This document shows positions 48,733 through 61,700 of a stretch of DNA of 64,000 nucleotides, piece after piece. Each line of letters begins with the position of its first letter. Within the stretch, counting starts at the first letter, position 1. The notes beneath the pieces are model-generated. The model made no database searches and was not told where the DNA came from. It was given only the letters and a program-made list of their open reading frames with translations. Both the position numbers and the translations under genes were made by a program. The DNA comes from Yamagishiella unicocca (taxonomy: Eukaryota; Chlorophyta; Chlorophyceae; Chlamydomonadales; Volvocaceae), in assembly GCA_003116995.1 (NCBI GenBank), contig BDSL01000017.1, forward strand, positions 1,285,808 through 1,349,807, read 5' to 3'.

Positions 48733-50756
48733 TGGGTGGGTGGGTGGGTGGGTAGGTGTGTATGGGTGGGTGGGTGGGTGTGTATAAGTGGGTGGGTGGG
48801 TGTGTATGGATGGGTGGGTGTGTATGGGTGGGTGGGTGGGTGTGTATGGGTGGGTGGGTGTGTATGGGTGGGTGGGTGTGTATGGGTGGGTGGGTGTGTA
48901 TGGGTGGGTGGGTGTGTATGGGTGGGTGGGTGTGTATAAGTGGGTGGGTGGGTGTGTATGGGTGGGTGGGTGTGTATGGGTGGGTGTGTGTATGGGTGGG
49001 CGGGTGTGTATGGGTGGGTGGGTGGGTGGGTGGGGTGGGGTGGGGTGGGGTGGGGTGGGGTGGGGTGGGGTGGGGTGGGGTGGGGTGGGGTGGGGTGGGG
49101 TGGGGTGGGGTGGGGTGGGGTGGGGTGGGGTGGGGTGGGGTGGGGTGGGGTGGGGTGGGGTGGGGAGGGGTGGGTGGGGTATGGGTGTGTATGGGTGGGT
49201 GGGTGTGTATGGGTGGGTGGGTGGGTGTGTATGGGTGGGTGGGTGTGTATGGGTGGGTGGGTGTGTATGGGTGGGTGGGTGTGTATGGGTGCGTGGGTGT
49301 GTATGGGTGGGTGGGTGGGTGGGTGGGTGGGGTGGGTGGGGTGGGTGGGGTGGGTGGGTGGGGTGAGTAGGGTAGGGGGGTGGATGGTGTGGGTGGGTGT
49401 ATGGGTGGGTGGGTGGGTGTGTATGGGTGGGTGGGTGGGTGTGTATGGGTGGGTGGGTGGGTGTGTATGGGTGGGTGGGTGGGTGTGTATGGGTGGGTGG
49501 GTGGGTGTGTATGGGTGGGTGGGTGGTATGGATGTGTATGGGTGGGTGTGTATGGGTGTGTATGGGTGGTGTGTATGGGTGTGTATGGGTGGGTGTGTAT
49601 GGGTGTGTATGGGTGGGTGTGTATGGGTGTGTATGGGTGGGTGTGTATGGGTGTGTATGGGTGGGTGGGTGTGTATGGGTGGGTGGGTGTGTATGGGTGG
49701 GTGGGTGTGTATGGGTGGGTGGGTGTGTATGGGTGGGTGGGTGTGTATGGGTGGGTGGGTGGGTGGGGTGGGTGGGGTGGGTGGGTGGGGTGAGTAGGGT
49801 AGGGGGGTGGATGGTGTGGGTGGGTGTATGGGTGGGTGGGTGTATGTGTGTATGGGTAGGTGGATGGTGGGTGGTTGGGTGGGTGGATGTGTATGGGTGG
49901 GTGGGTGTGTATGGGTGGGTGGGTGTGTATGGGTGGGTGGGTGTGTATGGGTGGGTGGGTGTGTATGGGTGGGTGGGTGGGTGTGTATGGGTGGGTGGGT
50001 GGGTGTGTATGGGTGGGTGGGTGTGTATGGGTGGGTGGGTGGGTGGGGTGGGTGGGGTGGGTGGGTGGGGTGAGTAGGGTAGGGGGGTGGATGGTGTGGG
50101 TGGGTGTATGGGTGGGTGGGTGTATGTGTGTATGGGTAGGTGGATGGTGGGTGGTTGGGTGGGTGGATGTGTATGGGTGGGTGGGTGTGTATGGGTGGGT
50201 GGGTGTGTATGGGTGGGTGGGTGTGTATTGGTGGGTGGGTGTGTATGGGTGGGTGGGTGGGTGTGTATGGGTGGGTGGGTGGGTGTGTATGGGTGGGTGG
50301 GTGTGTATGGGTGGGTGGGTGTGTATGGGTGGGTGGGTGTGTATGGGTGGGTGGGTGTGTATGGGTGGGTGGGTGTGTATGGGTGGGTGGGTGGGTGTGT
50401 ATGGGTGGGTGGGTGTGTATGGGTGGGTGGGTGTGTATGGGTGGGTGGGTGTGTATGGGTGGGTGGGTGTGTATGGGTGGGTGGGTGTGTATGGGTGGGT
50501 GGGTGTGTATGGGTGGGTGGGTGTGTATGGGTGGGTGGGTGTGTATGGGTGGGTGGGTGTGTATGGGTGGGTGGGTGTGTATGGGTGGGTGGGTGTGTAT
50601 GGGTGGGTGGGTGGGTGGGTGGGTGGGTGGGTGGGTGGAAGGGTGGGTGGGTGGGTGGGTGGGTGGGTGGGTGGGTGGGTGGGTGGGTGGGTGGGTGGGT
50701 GGGACGCCGGCAGTGGGTGGGTGGGTGGGTGGGTGGGTGGGACGCCGGCAGTTAAA
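48733..50756 (+). repeat. (TGGG)n array with interspersed GTGTATGG steps
   Basis: Two kilobases of GGGTGGGTGTGTATGGGTGG-type sequence, the reverse-complement type of the array at 40219-42090. It has internal longer repeats: a block around GGGGTGAGTAGGGTAGGGGG recurs at ~49360, 49790 and 50070. It ends with two copies of GGGACGCCGGCAGT. Confidence 0.95.
49029..49165 (+). repeat. Pure (TGGGG)n pentamer tract
   Basis: About 27 uninterrupted TGGGG units within the (TGGG)n array. Confidence 0.95.
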
Positions 50757-52250
50757 GTGAAGTCAGCGGTTGAGGCTGGTATTGGCATTGATGATGTTGG
50801 CGCTGTCGGTAGGTGGCGGCGGTGGTGGCGATGGGGGAGGAGGGGGCAGTGGCATCGGGGGACGAGGTGGAGTGTCGGTAGTGGTTGGTGGCATTGGTGC
50901 CGGCGAGGGAGGCCGAGGTGACGGAGGTGGATAGGGATGCGCTGAGGCGGAGGTGGAGGGGGAGGAGGATGCGGGGACGTTGAGATGTGGTCGATCGCGG
51001 AGGCAATGAGGGAGTTGGTGGCAGCGGAGGCGGTCGTGGAGGTGGAGGTGCAGGCGGCGGAGGCGGGTGAGGAGGCGGTTTCGTAGGAGAAAGAGAAAGG
51101 TGACGGCGACAGCAGCAACGGAGGTGGTGGAACAGTGCTCAGGCGCGGCGGCGGCGTTGTCTGCTGTGGTGGTAGTAAGGGCCGTGACAATGACGGCAGC
51201 ATCGGCGGTTTTCGGGGCTGCGGCGGTGGGGGACGTGGATGCATGGAGGTGAAGGCGGTTGAGACGGTGCCACCAACAGCAGCGGAGGCGGTGGTGGAGG
51301 CGGAGGCGGAGGAGGCGGAGGCGGGTGAAGACACGATGTCGGTGAATGGGGGCGAAAGATGACGGTGACGAAGGTAGTAGATACCAGGCAACGGTGGCAT
51401 TGTCTGCGGTGGTAGTAGATACCAGGGGCGGTGACGGCGGCGGCGGTAGCTGCAGTTGAGAAGTCGATTATGGTTGAGGCTAGCGGCCGCGGTGCTGGCG
51501 GTGAGCTGCAGGCACTGTCGGTAGTTGGCGGCGGTGGTGGCGGCGGTGGAAGACGATGCGGCGAAGGCGGAGGAAGCCCTGTCATCAGCGGTTGCAGTAG
51601 GCAAAGGAGGCCATAGGGGGAAGAGGCCGAGAACGAGGAGGCAAGCGGTTGCGGGGAAGGGCAGGGGTGGAGTAGAAGTGGTGACGGCCATGGTGGTGGC
51701 AGTGGAGGGGACGCTGGCGGCCAAGGTGACAGTGGCGGTCGAGGCTGGCGGTGGTGGTGGAGATGGAAACAGGGGTGCCATCAGGGGCGGAGGTGGCGGT
51801 GTTGGCTACATCGGTGGTGGCGGTGGCTGGTGGCTACATCGGTGGTGGCGGTGGTGGCAATGACGCGGAGGAGGCGGCAGCTGTGGGCGGCTGTGGCGGC
51901 GGTGTCCGTGATGGCGACGTCGGTGGTGGTGTCAGCGGAGGCGTCAGTGGAGGCAACGCCGGCAGCGGCAGCAGTTGAAGCGGCGGCCACGGTTGAGGCT
52001 GGCAGCGGCGGCGGAGAAGTTGACGGTGTCGGCGTCAGTGTCGGCGTCAGCGTCGGCGGTGGAGGCGGTGGAGGCGGCGGCGGTAGAGGCGGGGGTGTAG
52101 GCGGCAGAGGTAGAGGAGTCGGCGGGGAGGTGGAGGCGGCGGAGGTGGCGGAGGCGGTGGAGGCGGTGGTGGAGGCGGTGGCGGTGGCGGAGGCGACTTT
52201 ATTTGAGGCTGGCGGCGGTGGTGTTGATGTTGGCGCTGTCGGTAGGGGGA
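50757..52250 (+). repeat. GGT/GGC/GGA trinucleotide-rich stretch
   Basis: Irregular runs of GGTGGCGGAGGCGGTGGAGG type, complementary in character to 39747-40218. Read on the minus strand it gives Pro/Ser/Thr/Ala-rich frames without domains. Confidence 0.7.
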
Positions 52251-53755
52251 GGCCCATTTCAACCACTGCTCTGCGCCGAGCTGGCGAGGTGGTCATCGAT
52301 AGGTGCCAAAAGGACGCCACGGCCTCAATACGTAGGCACTGCTGCTCAACTAGGGGGTGAAGGGAGGGTGGGATGTAGGGAAAAGGGCGGCGGGACAAAG
52401 TTGAGTAAGAAGGTTCTTTGCTTCCGCGTTACAGTAAGGGGGTTTGTTCATCAAGCGGATCGGACGGGGCCATTTTAAGAGGGCGGGTACTCGGACGCGG
52501 AAAGGCCAATGAAAGGCTAACCAAGGCAGGCTAATGGAGAAGCGGGCTATCTAACCACCAACAGCCAGAAGGGAAAGAGACCCGGACCCGCAACCTCACA
52601 AACGTACAGAAAAGACATGGACAGAAAGGACGGAGATAAAGGCAAGGACATGGGACGTAGCTCACCGTACTCGACTGTAAGTTGGGCCTCCTATTATACG
52701 GGCCTTTGCGTAGGCGATGGACGGCAGCCATGGCGTAGAAGACGAACTCAAATCTGCATAAGTAACGATGAACCGCAAGTAGCTAGTGCCTGCCGCAGGC
52801 CGACTTGCCCTTCACACCGAAATTGAAGGGACGGCAGCTGCTGACGAGCGAAGATGTAACAATCCAAATGTACAATACAGTATACTATACCCATCAGACC
52901 AGTACAGCGTGACCCAATTCCAGGTTTAGGGTAGCTGCTGCCACCCTGTTGCAGAAGGCGGGGAAGTGGAGGCGGCAGCGGCGGCGGAGGCGGTGGTGGA
53001 GGCGGCGGCGGTGGCGGAGGCGACTTTATTTGAGGCTGGCGGCGGTGCGTGGTGTTGATTGATGTTGGCGCTGTCGGTAGGGGGAGGCCCATTTTAACCA
53101 CTGCTCTGCGCCGAGCTGGCGAGTTGGTCATCGATAGGTGCCAAAAGGACGCCACGGCCTCAATACGTAGGCACTGCTGCTCAACTAGGGGGTGAAGGGA
53201 GGGTGGGATGTAGGGAAAAGGGCGGGACAAAGTTGAGTACGTAAGAAGGTTCTTTGCTTCCGCGTTACAGTAAGGGGGTTTGTTCATCAAGCGGATCGGA
53301 CGGGGCCATTTTAAGAGGGCGGGTACTCGGACGCGGAAAGGCCAATGAAAGGCTAACCAAGGCAGGCTAATGGAGAAGCGGGCTATCTAACCACCAACAG
53401 CCAGAAGGGAACGAAAGAGACCCGGACCCGCAACCTCACAAACGTACAGAAAAGACATGGACAGAAAGGACGGAGATAAAGGCAAGGACATGGGACGTAG
53501 CTCACCGTACTCGACTGTAAGTTGGGCCTCCTATTATACGGGCCTTTGCGTAGGCGATGGACGGCAGCCATGGCGTAGAAGACGAACTCAAACCTGCATA
53601 AGTAACGATGAACCGCAAGTAGCTAGTGCCTGCCGCAGGCCGACTTGCCCTTCACACCGCAATTGCAGGGACGGCAGCTGCTGATGACGAGCGAAGATGT
53701 AACAATCCAAATGTACAATACAGTATACTATACCCATCAAACCAGTACAGCGTGA
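52251..53755 (-). repeat. ~835-bp tandem duplication related to the left-arm units
   Basis: The landmark CCACTGCTCTGCGCCGAGCT occurs at 52263 and 53098 (835 bp apart), and long collinear blocks follow each. Read on the minus strand, each copy contains CTTCTACGCCATGGCTGCCG, TAATAGGAGGCCCAAC and CGGTGAGCTACG, matching the left-arm 986-bp units in order. The two sides are therefore diverged inverted relatives flanking the satellite locus. Confidence 0.8.
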
Positions 53756-53756
53756 C

Positions 53757-53925
53757 CCCCTACCAAATTAGAAGGCGTATAAGAAGGGTGTAAGGAGGGC
53801 TAAGGAAACTAAATATTCGGTAAGAAGGCTCGATGTTTAAGAAAGCTAAGTAATCCTTAAATTTAGTTGTATGCTTCCTTATTTTTAGAATGATGCCTAA
53901 AACTAGGTAAGAAGGCAAATGAGAT
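53757..53925 (+). repeat. AT-rich stretch with repeated TAAGAAGG motifs
   Basis: Variants of (G)TAAGAAGG(C) recur: TTAGAAGGCG, TAAGAAGGGT, TAAGGAGGGC, GTAAGAAGGCTC, TTAAGAAAGC and GTAAGAAGGCAA. Clustered short direct motifs at an element edge resemble the subterminal transposase-binding repeats of CACTA elements, and this lies just past the 3' side of the transposase gene. No terminal inverted repeat was identified. Confidence 0.45.
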
Positions 53926-54173
53926 GCAGCCCGCTTGCAAGAGCTTGTATTTTACACCAGGAGGGCAGCGACCACTGGCAAATCACATTATCAACAAATA
54001 CGACTATGATAAATAATCGGCACGTTGTTTGGTCTCCCCGCAGCAGTACCCAAGCAAGCACACCCACCGTGCAAGCGACTTCTACAAACTACCCTGCCAT
54101 GTATCACCAATAGGATCCGAAAACACTAGTTCCCAGCAACTGGCATGGTGGCGGGTTAAAAGATTGCATGTAA

Positions 54174-57100
54174 TCACTGCATACTGCGTGCCGAGGGAGT
54201 GATTGGCTGGAGAGGTTCCCATCCAGCAACCCTCATGAAGGAGTAGCTCCTGGACAAAACGCACATGACTGCTGCATTCGTGGGGTGGGGCAGCACATGC
54301 ACCCGGCAGGGGGCCACGTCGCTGGCAAGGTAGTACCTTGAGGCAGCATCAGCGGTGGCAGCACGACCCGCACGTACAAGGGGCACATTCATTCCTGGCT
54401 CTAGCAACAGCCGGCCATGCGCATCCACAACTGGGGCGTGCCATTCCACCTCAAGCACTGCTTCAAAGTGCCCGACCTCCAATGGTGACTTGTGGCGGTA
54501 GATTCCTAGGATTTTTCCAGCCCACATGCAATCCCCACTGGCTTTGCACCTCCGTGTGATAAACCAGCAATTGCGCTGGGACTTGGGCTTGTCGGCATCA
54601 AATGCAACGAACCCAACACTTTGGTTAAGCTGAATGCCCTTCAGCTTCTCCTCAAACATGGGGCGAAGACCAGTGCCCTGGAAATTCATTCCGCCGGTAA
54701 CACCCTGCCCTGGAATTACCCACGAACGTGTAGGCCAAATGTTGCGCACACAGTAGGTTGCAAGCCCCTGCACGAATGCACCAAGGCAACAATGGAGTCT
54801 CATGTACCAGGGTGTTTACACACATTCATATGCATAAAGCACAAGTGTAGAGGCCCTCACCTGGTGTTTAAAGGCAAAGGAGTTGCCATTCTTGGAGAGT
54901 AACTTGCCACGCCACTGGCTGGACTTGGATGTAACTTTTAGACCAACCAGGATACCGACAATGTACTCTGAGGGGGATCTGTCGGTTGACCACTGGTCCC
55001 ATAGCCACACCATGAACTCGTGGAACTGTGATTCATAACCCGCACAGTGCTGCATGTACATCATGTGCAACTCGTAGAACGCTGCATCAGACAACAGGGC
55101 ACGATGTGACCGCTTGAAACCCACTAATGAAGCCATCTCCTCCATCTGCACCTCGGGCTCACAGCTGTTGTCAACCATCCAGTATTGTTGCTGCTGAGAG
55201 GTGAGGGTGCCAGCAGATCCAGGCTCTGGCATTGGCTCAGAGAAGATGCACTGATCTGGCTGTACTTCGCTTGCCAGCATGGCGGACTCCATCTGCATCC
55301 AGCTGAACACGCAAGTGGTCTCTGGTGTGTCTTTTTTCTTCATGAGCAGGACCAAGTGGTGCCAGAGGGCCTCATACCCCCACATTGCAGTGGTGTAGCT
55401 GGGTCCCAAGTGATCGAGCCGCTCTGCAAGGTGTATAAGCTGGTGTAGCTTCATGTCCATCTCACAGCAGGGCAGATGCAGCTCGACCAGGGTAACTGCA
55501 CGTGCTATTCCATCTAGAATGAGTGGACAGTCTTCACGGGGCACGGCTTTGTCCAGAAGGAAGGATACGCTGCATAAAAGCTGCTGCATAGTCTGGAGTT
55601 GTAGTGGATCGATACCCGTCCCATGGGCAAAAAGGTAGGCACCATAAGGACTTGTCAACAAGCACCATGTGTGCATCTTGACACCCTTGCCCTTCTTGAA
55701 CACGCTGAGCAGTCTGGAACCACCACCATCACGAGCAGGCAGTATCACCGCAAATGATGCTACAGCTGACTTGATTTTGGCATGTCCATCAGTAGTGACC
55801 ACCCATGGCATGTTGACCCAAGTACGGTTGTTGACAACCTCATCATGCCTGCATGCGATGCAGGATGGCCATGGGCTTGTGTTTTCAAGGAAATTCCAAG
55901 GCCCAATAACTCTATCCATAAAGAGAAACCCCCCAGGGCACTTACAGCAGGACAGCAGGTGTCACACGCTGCCCAGACGTTGCCAGCTTAAACAAATCCC
56001 TGGTTGTATTTGCGATGGTGTGCATCGGATCATAGTGCAGGCCATGCTGTACACTAAACTCCTCCAGGTCAAGAAGCGCACAGTGATGCAGGGCCTGCAT
56101 TTAGGGGCACATCACATGGTACACGTAGTACCAGTTGCCAAGCAGGCAAGCAAGCAGCAATATACTGTGATACCTTACCGGGCCTGGTGCTATGCTGCCA
56201 GGCTCAAGGGGTGCCTGCGTCAAGCAAACAAGATTAGGTTTAATGAAGCAGGTCTGGGGACTGCAACACAGAGAGGACAGCACAGTCACCTTAGATTTGG
56301 CGAGGAGGTCAGCCTTTGTCCGGGGAGCAGGTGGCATGTCACCTGGGTTCCGCTGAATAGAAGTGGGCTGTACAACAACAGTGGTAGGAGCTGTGGTGTT
56401 AGTACCTGCATTCCGCTGCTGGGCTGTGGGTGGCTGATCCTTTGTTTTATCTTGAGCTACTGGTGCAATTTTGTTGTTGAGACAGCATGCCTTGACACGC
56501 AAGCTGTCTCCGTTATGGAGCCAACGATAGGCACCACCATACAGAATCTTGTGCGGCCCCTTTGACCCCTCGAGCCAGCACCGATAGCAGCCATATGTCA
56601 TGCAGGGTGCACCGGTGATGCCAAGCATGTCCTCCAACCCACGGTAATCTGCCCCAGCTGTTATTGCGAAGACACGGACATTGATGTAGCCACCGGTAGC
56701 TGCATCAAAAACGTCAACACCATGAGTACCCAGGCTTTGGAGCTCCCTGCTCAGCAAGTTTAGGACAGATGCAATCCTGGGTCGCTCCTTCTCATCCTTC
56801 TTACGTGTACCCGGTAAGATACCCACGATGGTCGTGAGACCAGGTTTGTACCTACATGGAGACAGGTGATGCAGATGTGAGGGCAGTGGTCGCACGCAAG
56901 TAAGCAGCTCTCACAGGAACTTGCCGGATGTCACGCCCAAAGTTGTAGCAGGTGATGGCAACCGGATAGACAGAGTAGCTATTGTCATCCTTGAAGGCCA
57001 GGACTCCATCACTGAAAACACCCAGTAGCATGTCGGTGTCTTGCAGTGGGCGGGTGTCCTGCAATGAATTCCTGATGGCTGTGTATGCCTGCCCATCGGT

Positions 57101-58307
57101 GATATCACAGAGGAACCCATCTGCAACACCCTGTTCCTGGGTTGCATCCACATGCTGACGAAGCGCCTTGGCATGTGGCTCAGATGCATACATTCGTTTG
57201 GCGTAATCCCGCACAGGCCTGCATGACACAGCTAGAGGTTAATAAGCAACCAAATCATTTGGTCCAAGCCCACACTCAGCCATGCCTACCGGTAATTGAA
57301 TTTGCTGGTGTTTCCATGTCGCATCTCCGCACATGAGGGGTTGAGACAGATGGGGCTGGCATGGTCCTCGCCACTGTAGAGTGTACCACACTTCTTGCAG
57401 TACTCGTACTCCACAAAGTGGCAGTCCATGAGTCGACCCTGATCCTCGAGGAAGGTAAGAAACTGATAAAACTTCACAGGCCGCTCATTCTCTGGGACCA
57501 CATATGACTTGTACTTAAAAAGCATGATATCCTCACAAGCACTCTGTGTAAGCTTGTGCTTTGACTTCATGAGCAACAAGTCTAGCAGGTCGCCACACAG
57601 TGTCTCATAGCTAGGGGACTTGATGTGCCAGTCAACATCTGGGAGATGACACCGCTGGAAACAGCGACGCACAGTTCCCCCGTCGCCATCGCCCGGGATG
57701 TACTCGCTGCTGTCGCTAAAGGTGTCTGAGCGAGGAGAAAACTCCATGAAGTCAGCCGATCCAGCCTGGTCAGTATCTGGAGGGTAGTTGTCCATAGGTG
57801 GGAGTTCACTTGTGTAGGAGGCACTGTCCATATCTTCGGTCGTGTCCCTAGCTTCACCGGAGACAATTCCACTAGCAGTGTTGCTTGGGGCATTGGTATT
57901 GTTCGTGTTGGCTCCTGCACAGTTTTGCGCGTTGTGTTGTGTTCTCCCGAGCGAGTGCCTGGCCAGACACCCTCTCTGAAGCGCGTACCTTGGTGTAAAT
58001 GCCAGGCCTGGCGATATGTTGCATGCACATATTCTTCTGAGGAATCCGAGGTCATGTATCCCTCAGCCGAGGAGGAACCCCATGCTGAACGGTGCTGGCG
58101 TGATGTTCGTCTGGAGATGAGCTGTAGTTGACCACCATCCACTACATGTTGGACACAACTGTTGCACAAGCAATAGACGCTGTTGCTGCTCGGGCCAGCA
58201 CGTGTCACACCAAATATGGCAGTGGCGACGATGAACAGAACCACCACTAGCAGGACGACTGGTGAAACGCTTGTTCCCGCCTCCGGCTTAGTGAGAGGTC
58301 GCGCCAT
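54174..58307 (-). CDS. CACTA/EnSpm-type transposase (TNP2 with DUF4218-like region)
   Basis: Likely exons: 58307-57989, 57914-57290, 57218-~56932, 56851-56290, 56094-55946, 55911-54861 and 54767-54174 (stop). Family features in order: LLDLLLMKSKHKLTQSACED; a YEYCKKCGTLY...CLNPSC zinc-binding cluster; LLGVFSDGVLAFKDDNSYSV followed by YPVAITCYNFGRDIR (TNP2 core); GVDVFDAATGGYINVRV and CMTYGCYRCW; YDPMHTIANTTRDL (conserved MH...N); LPCCEMDMKLHQLIHLAERL (DUF4218-like). Such proteins excise and insert CACTA elements in the nucleus. Most junctions keep phase, but none between the third and fourth exons did with canonical sites. The N-terminus has an unexpected hydrophobic stretch (SPVVLLVVVLFIVATAIFGV), so the start may be wrong. 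A divergent gene begins 395 bp upstream. Confidence 0.78.
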
Positions 58308-58702
58308 TACAGAAGAAATGGAGACATCAATCGGGGAAAAGTACTATAATGTAGCCAGTGATTGGCGTGGTTATCGTAGCAGGCGACTGGCCAAGTAAGG
58401 TGGCTTCAAACAGATTCAAATCTGGTCATGGATTTCCTGCCAATGGTAGATAGTTTTGATAGCCGGACTTACAGGTGTCTCAATACTCTGTGAGCGGTAA
58501 CTTGTAGGAGACCTTTATATGGAACCAGTTGGCTTTCCCGCTTGCAGGGCAAGCGCTGTCGTACAAAGAATTTTCTCTATACGGCACCTCTTCGCAACAC
58601 GATTGTCCATATTGCTGACTGCTGTATATGGTAGAGTGTTACATATTTTGCTTTCCTTCAATCCAACCACTGAAGTAAATGCGGCTTTAGCTTCTAGCAG
58701 GC
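58308..58702. promoter_or_regulatory. Divergent intergenic spacer (candidate bidirectional promoter)
   Basis: 395 bp between the transposase ATG (minus) and the dioxygenase-gene ATG (plus). It must hold both promoters and 5' UTRs. No clear TATA box was identified; TATATGG-type AT-rich patches occur near 58516 and 58625. Confidence 0.4.
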
Positions 58703-61700
58703 ATGAGTGCGCAATTCTCTGAGATAGTTTGCGCGGCTCAGAATTCCATTAAACAAACGTTAAAAAGCAAAGCCTTACGAGATGAAGCACTGTTTGAGAT
58801 CGCCCGCTACATCTCCGAATTGAGAATTGGCGCGCAGGTCAAGCTGAGTGACGGCCGCTCGGCTTTGGCCCCAGCAGAGGCTTCTCCAGCGGACATATTC
58901 GCGATGACATTTTCGGGACACAGTTTGAAGGCAAGCGCATAGTCCAGCAGTCGTCTCCCAACAGTGTCTGACCCGCATTAACTACTTTTGCAGACACAGA
59001 CCCTCAAGGACATCCTCAACCTTACCGGCGATGTTCGGAAATTCTTGTACAGTGGCGCAAAGAAATGGGCCCGCAAGGAGCTGCAGTTTATTGGCCATGA
59101 CATGGACTCGCCCGAGGATGCCGCCGAGGCAGCTCTCAGGATGGCAGAGGAAAGCTGGCCAGGGGATGGACTGATTGGTGCTGTCGGTTTCAGCAAGAAT
59201 ATGCTTCCCGGAGATAGCCGGTTGCTGCCCAAGTACCACTGGCGCCAAATTGCATGGTTCGAGTTATGGAAGGTAAACAAACAAGATCAGCAATCCTGCT
59301 AGGACGACTGTGCACCCCAGCCACAGTTGTGCCCCCCGTCCCCCCCGCCCTCTTCCACTACAAGGAACAACTGGAAAGGCAGCGCCACCTCGATGCTGGG
59401 CCCTCTGGTGGTGTCCTGTACACCACAACGAGCAGCCGGCATGAGGCCTGTGGCTCTCGGGCTGCCTCCCCTGCGTCCACCTTCCAGGGCGGCTCCCCGT
59501 CATGCTGCAACACGGGAGTCCCGACGCAGCTGGCAGCATCGCAGGTGGGTGCAACGACTGGCGTGGTGCACATGGGGCGGGGTACATGCAACAGGCCCAT
59601 GCCATCCGCCTGCCTCTGTGTGGGCCTTGGTTGCTTGGCACTGGCGTGTCTGGCCTCAATCATCCTGCGTGCCTTCCACCCTTGCTCGATTCCACCAGGC
59701 GGCCATAAGTGGGGGACCTCCGTCCACGGGCGCCGTGCCGCTGGCGGTGTTGCAAGCCCCTGTGGCAGCGGCAGTAGACCCGACACAGCTGGCAGCATCG
59801 CAGGTGGGTGCAACGACTGGCGTGGTGCACATGGGGCGGGGGACATGCAAGAGGCCCACGCCATCCGCATGCCTCCGTGTGAGCCTTGGTTGCTTGGCAC
59901 TGGCGCCTCTGGCCTCAATCATCCTGCGTGCCTTCCACCCTTGCTCGATTCCACCAGGCGGCCATCAGTGGGGGACCTCCGTCCACGGGCGCCGTGCCGC
60001 TGGCGGTGTTGCAAGCCCCTGTGGCAGCGGCAGTAGACCCGACGCAGCTGGCAGCATCGCAGGTGGGTGCAACGACTGGCGTGGTGCACATGGGGCGGGG
60101 TACATGCAACAGGCCCACGCCATCCGCCTGCCTCTGTGTGGGCCTTGGTTGCTTGGCACTGGCGCGTCTGGCCTCAATCATCCTGCGTGCCTTCCACCCT
60201 TGCTCGATTCCACCAGGCGGCCATCAGTGGGGGACCTCCGTCCACGGGCGCCGTGCCGCTGGCGGTGTTGCAAGCCCCTGTGGCGGCGGAAGTAGACCCG
60301 ACGCAGTTGGCAGCATCGCAGGTGGGTGCAACGACTGGCGTGGTGCACATGGGGCGGGGTACATGCAAGAGGCCCACGCCATCCGCATGCCTCCGTGTGA
60401 GCCTTGGTTGCTTGGCACTGGCGCCTCTGGCCTCAATCATCCTGCGTGCCTTCCACCCTTGCTCGATTCCACCAGGCGGCCATAAGTGGGGGACCTCCGT
60501 CCACGGGCGCCGTGCCGCTGGCGGTGTTGCAAGCCCCTGTGGCGGCGGAAGTAGACCCGACGCAGCTGGCAGCATCGCAGGTGGGTGCAACGACTGGCGT
60601 GGTGCACATGGGGCGGGGTACATGCAAGAGGCCCACGCCATCCGCCTGCCTCCGTGTGGGCCTTGGTTGCTTGGCACTGGCGCGTCTGGCCTCAATCATC
60701 CTGCGTGCCTTCCACCCTTGCTCGATTCCACCAGGCGGCCATAAGTGGGGGACCTCCGTCCACGGGCGCCGTGCCGCTGGCGGTGTTGCAAGCCCCTGTG
60801 GCAGCGGCAGTAGACCCGACGCAGCTGGCAGCATCGCAGGTGGGTGCAACGACTGGCGTGGTGCACATGGGGCGGGGTACATGCAACAGGCCCACGCCAT
60901 CCGCCTGCCTCCGTGTGGGCCTTGGTTGCTTGGCACTGGCGCGTCTGGCCTCAATCATCCTGCGTGCCTTCCACCCTTGCTCGATTCCACCAGGCGGCCA
61001 TCAGTGGGGGACCTCCGTCCACGGGCGCCGTGCCGCTGGCGGTGTTGCAAGCCCCTGTGGCAGCGGCAGTAGACCCGACGCAGCTGGCAGCATCGCAGGT
61101 GGGTGCAACGACTGGCGTGGTGCACATGGGGCGGGGTACATGCAAGAGGCCCACGCCATCCGCCTGCCTCCGTGTGGGCCTTGGTTGCTTGGCACTGGCG
61201 CGTCTGGCCTCAATCATCCTGCGTGCCTTCCACCCTTGCTCGATTCCACCAGGCGGCCATAAGTGGGGGACCTCCGTCCACGGGCGCCGTGCCGCTGGCG
61301 GTGTTGCAAGCCCCTGTGGCAGCGGCAGTAGACCCGACGCAGCTGGCAGCATCGCAGGTGGGTGCAACGACTGGCGTGGTGCACATGGGGCGGGGTACAT
61401 GCAAGAGGCCCACGCCATCCGCCTGCCTCCGTGTGGGCCTTGGTTGCTTGGCACTGGCGCCTCTGGCCTCAATCATCCTGCGTGCCTTCCACCCTTGCTC
61501 GATTCCACCAGGCGGCCATAAGTGGGGACCTCCGTCCACGGGCGCCGTGCCGCTGGCGGTGTTGCAAGCCCCTGTGGCAGCGGCAGTAGACCAGTTGGCA
61601 GCATCGCAGGTGGGTGCAACGACTGGCATGGTGCACACGGGGCGGGGTACATGCAAGAGGCCCACGCCATCCGCATGCCTCCGTGTGAGCCTTGGTTGCT

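Noticed and set aside
48542..51781. 1079-codon - strand ORF
   Set aside because: It runs through satellite, (TGGG)n and GGT/GGC-rich repeats. The reading frame is open only because of simple repeat composition.
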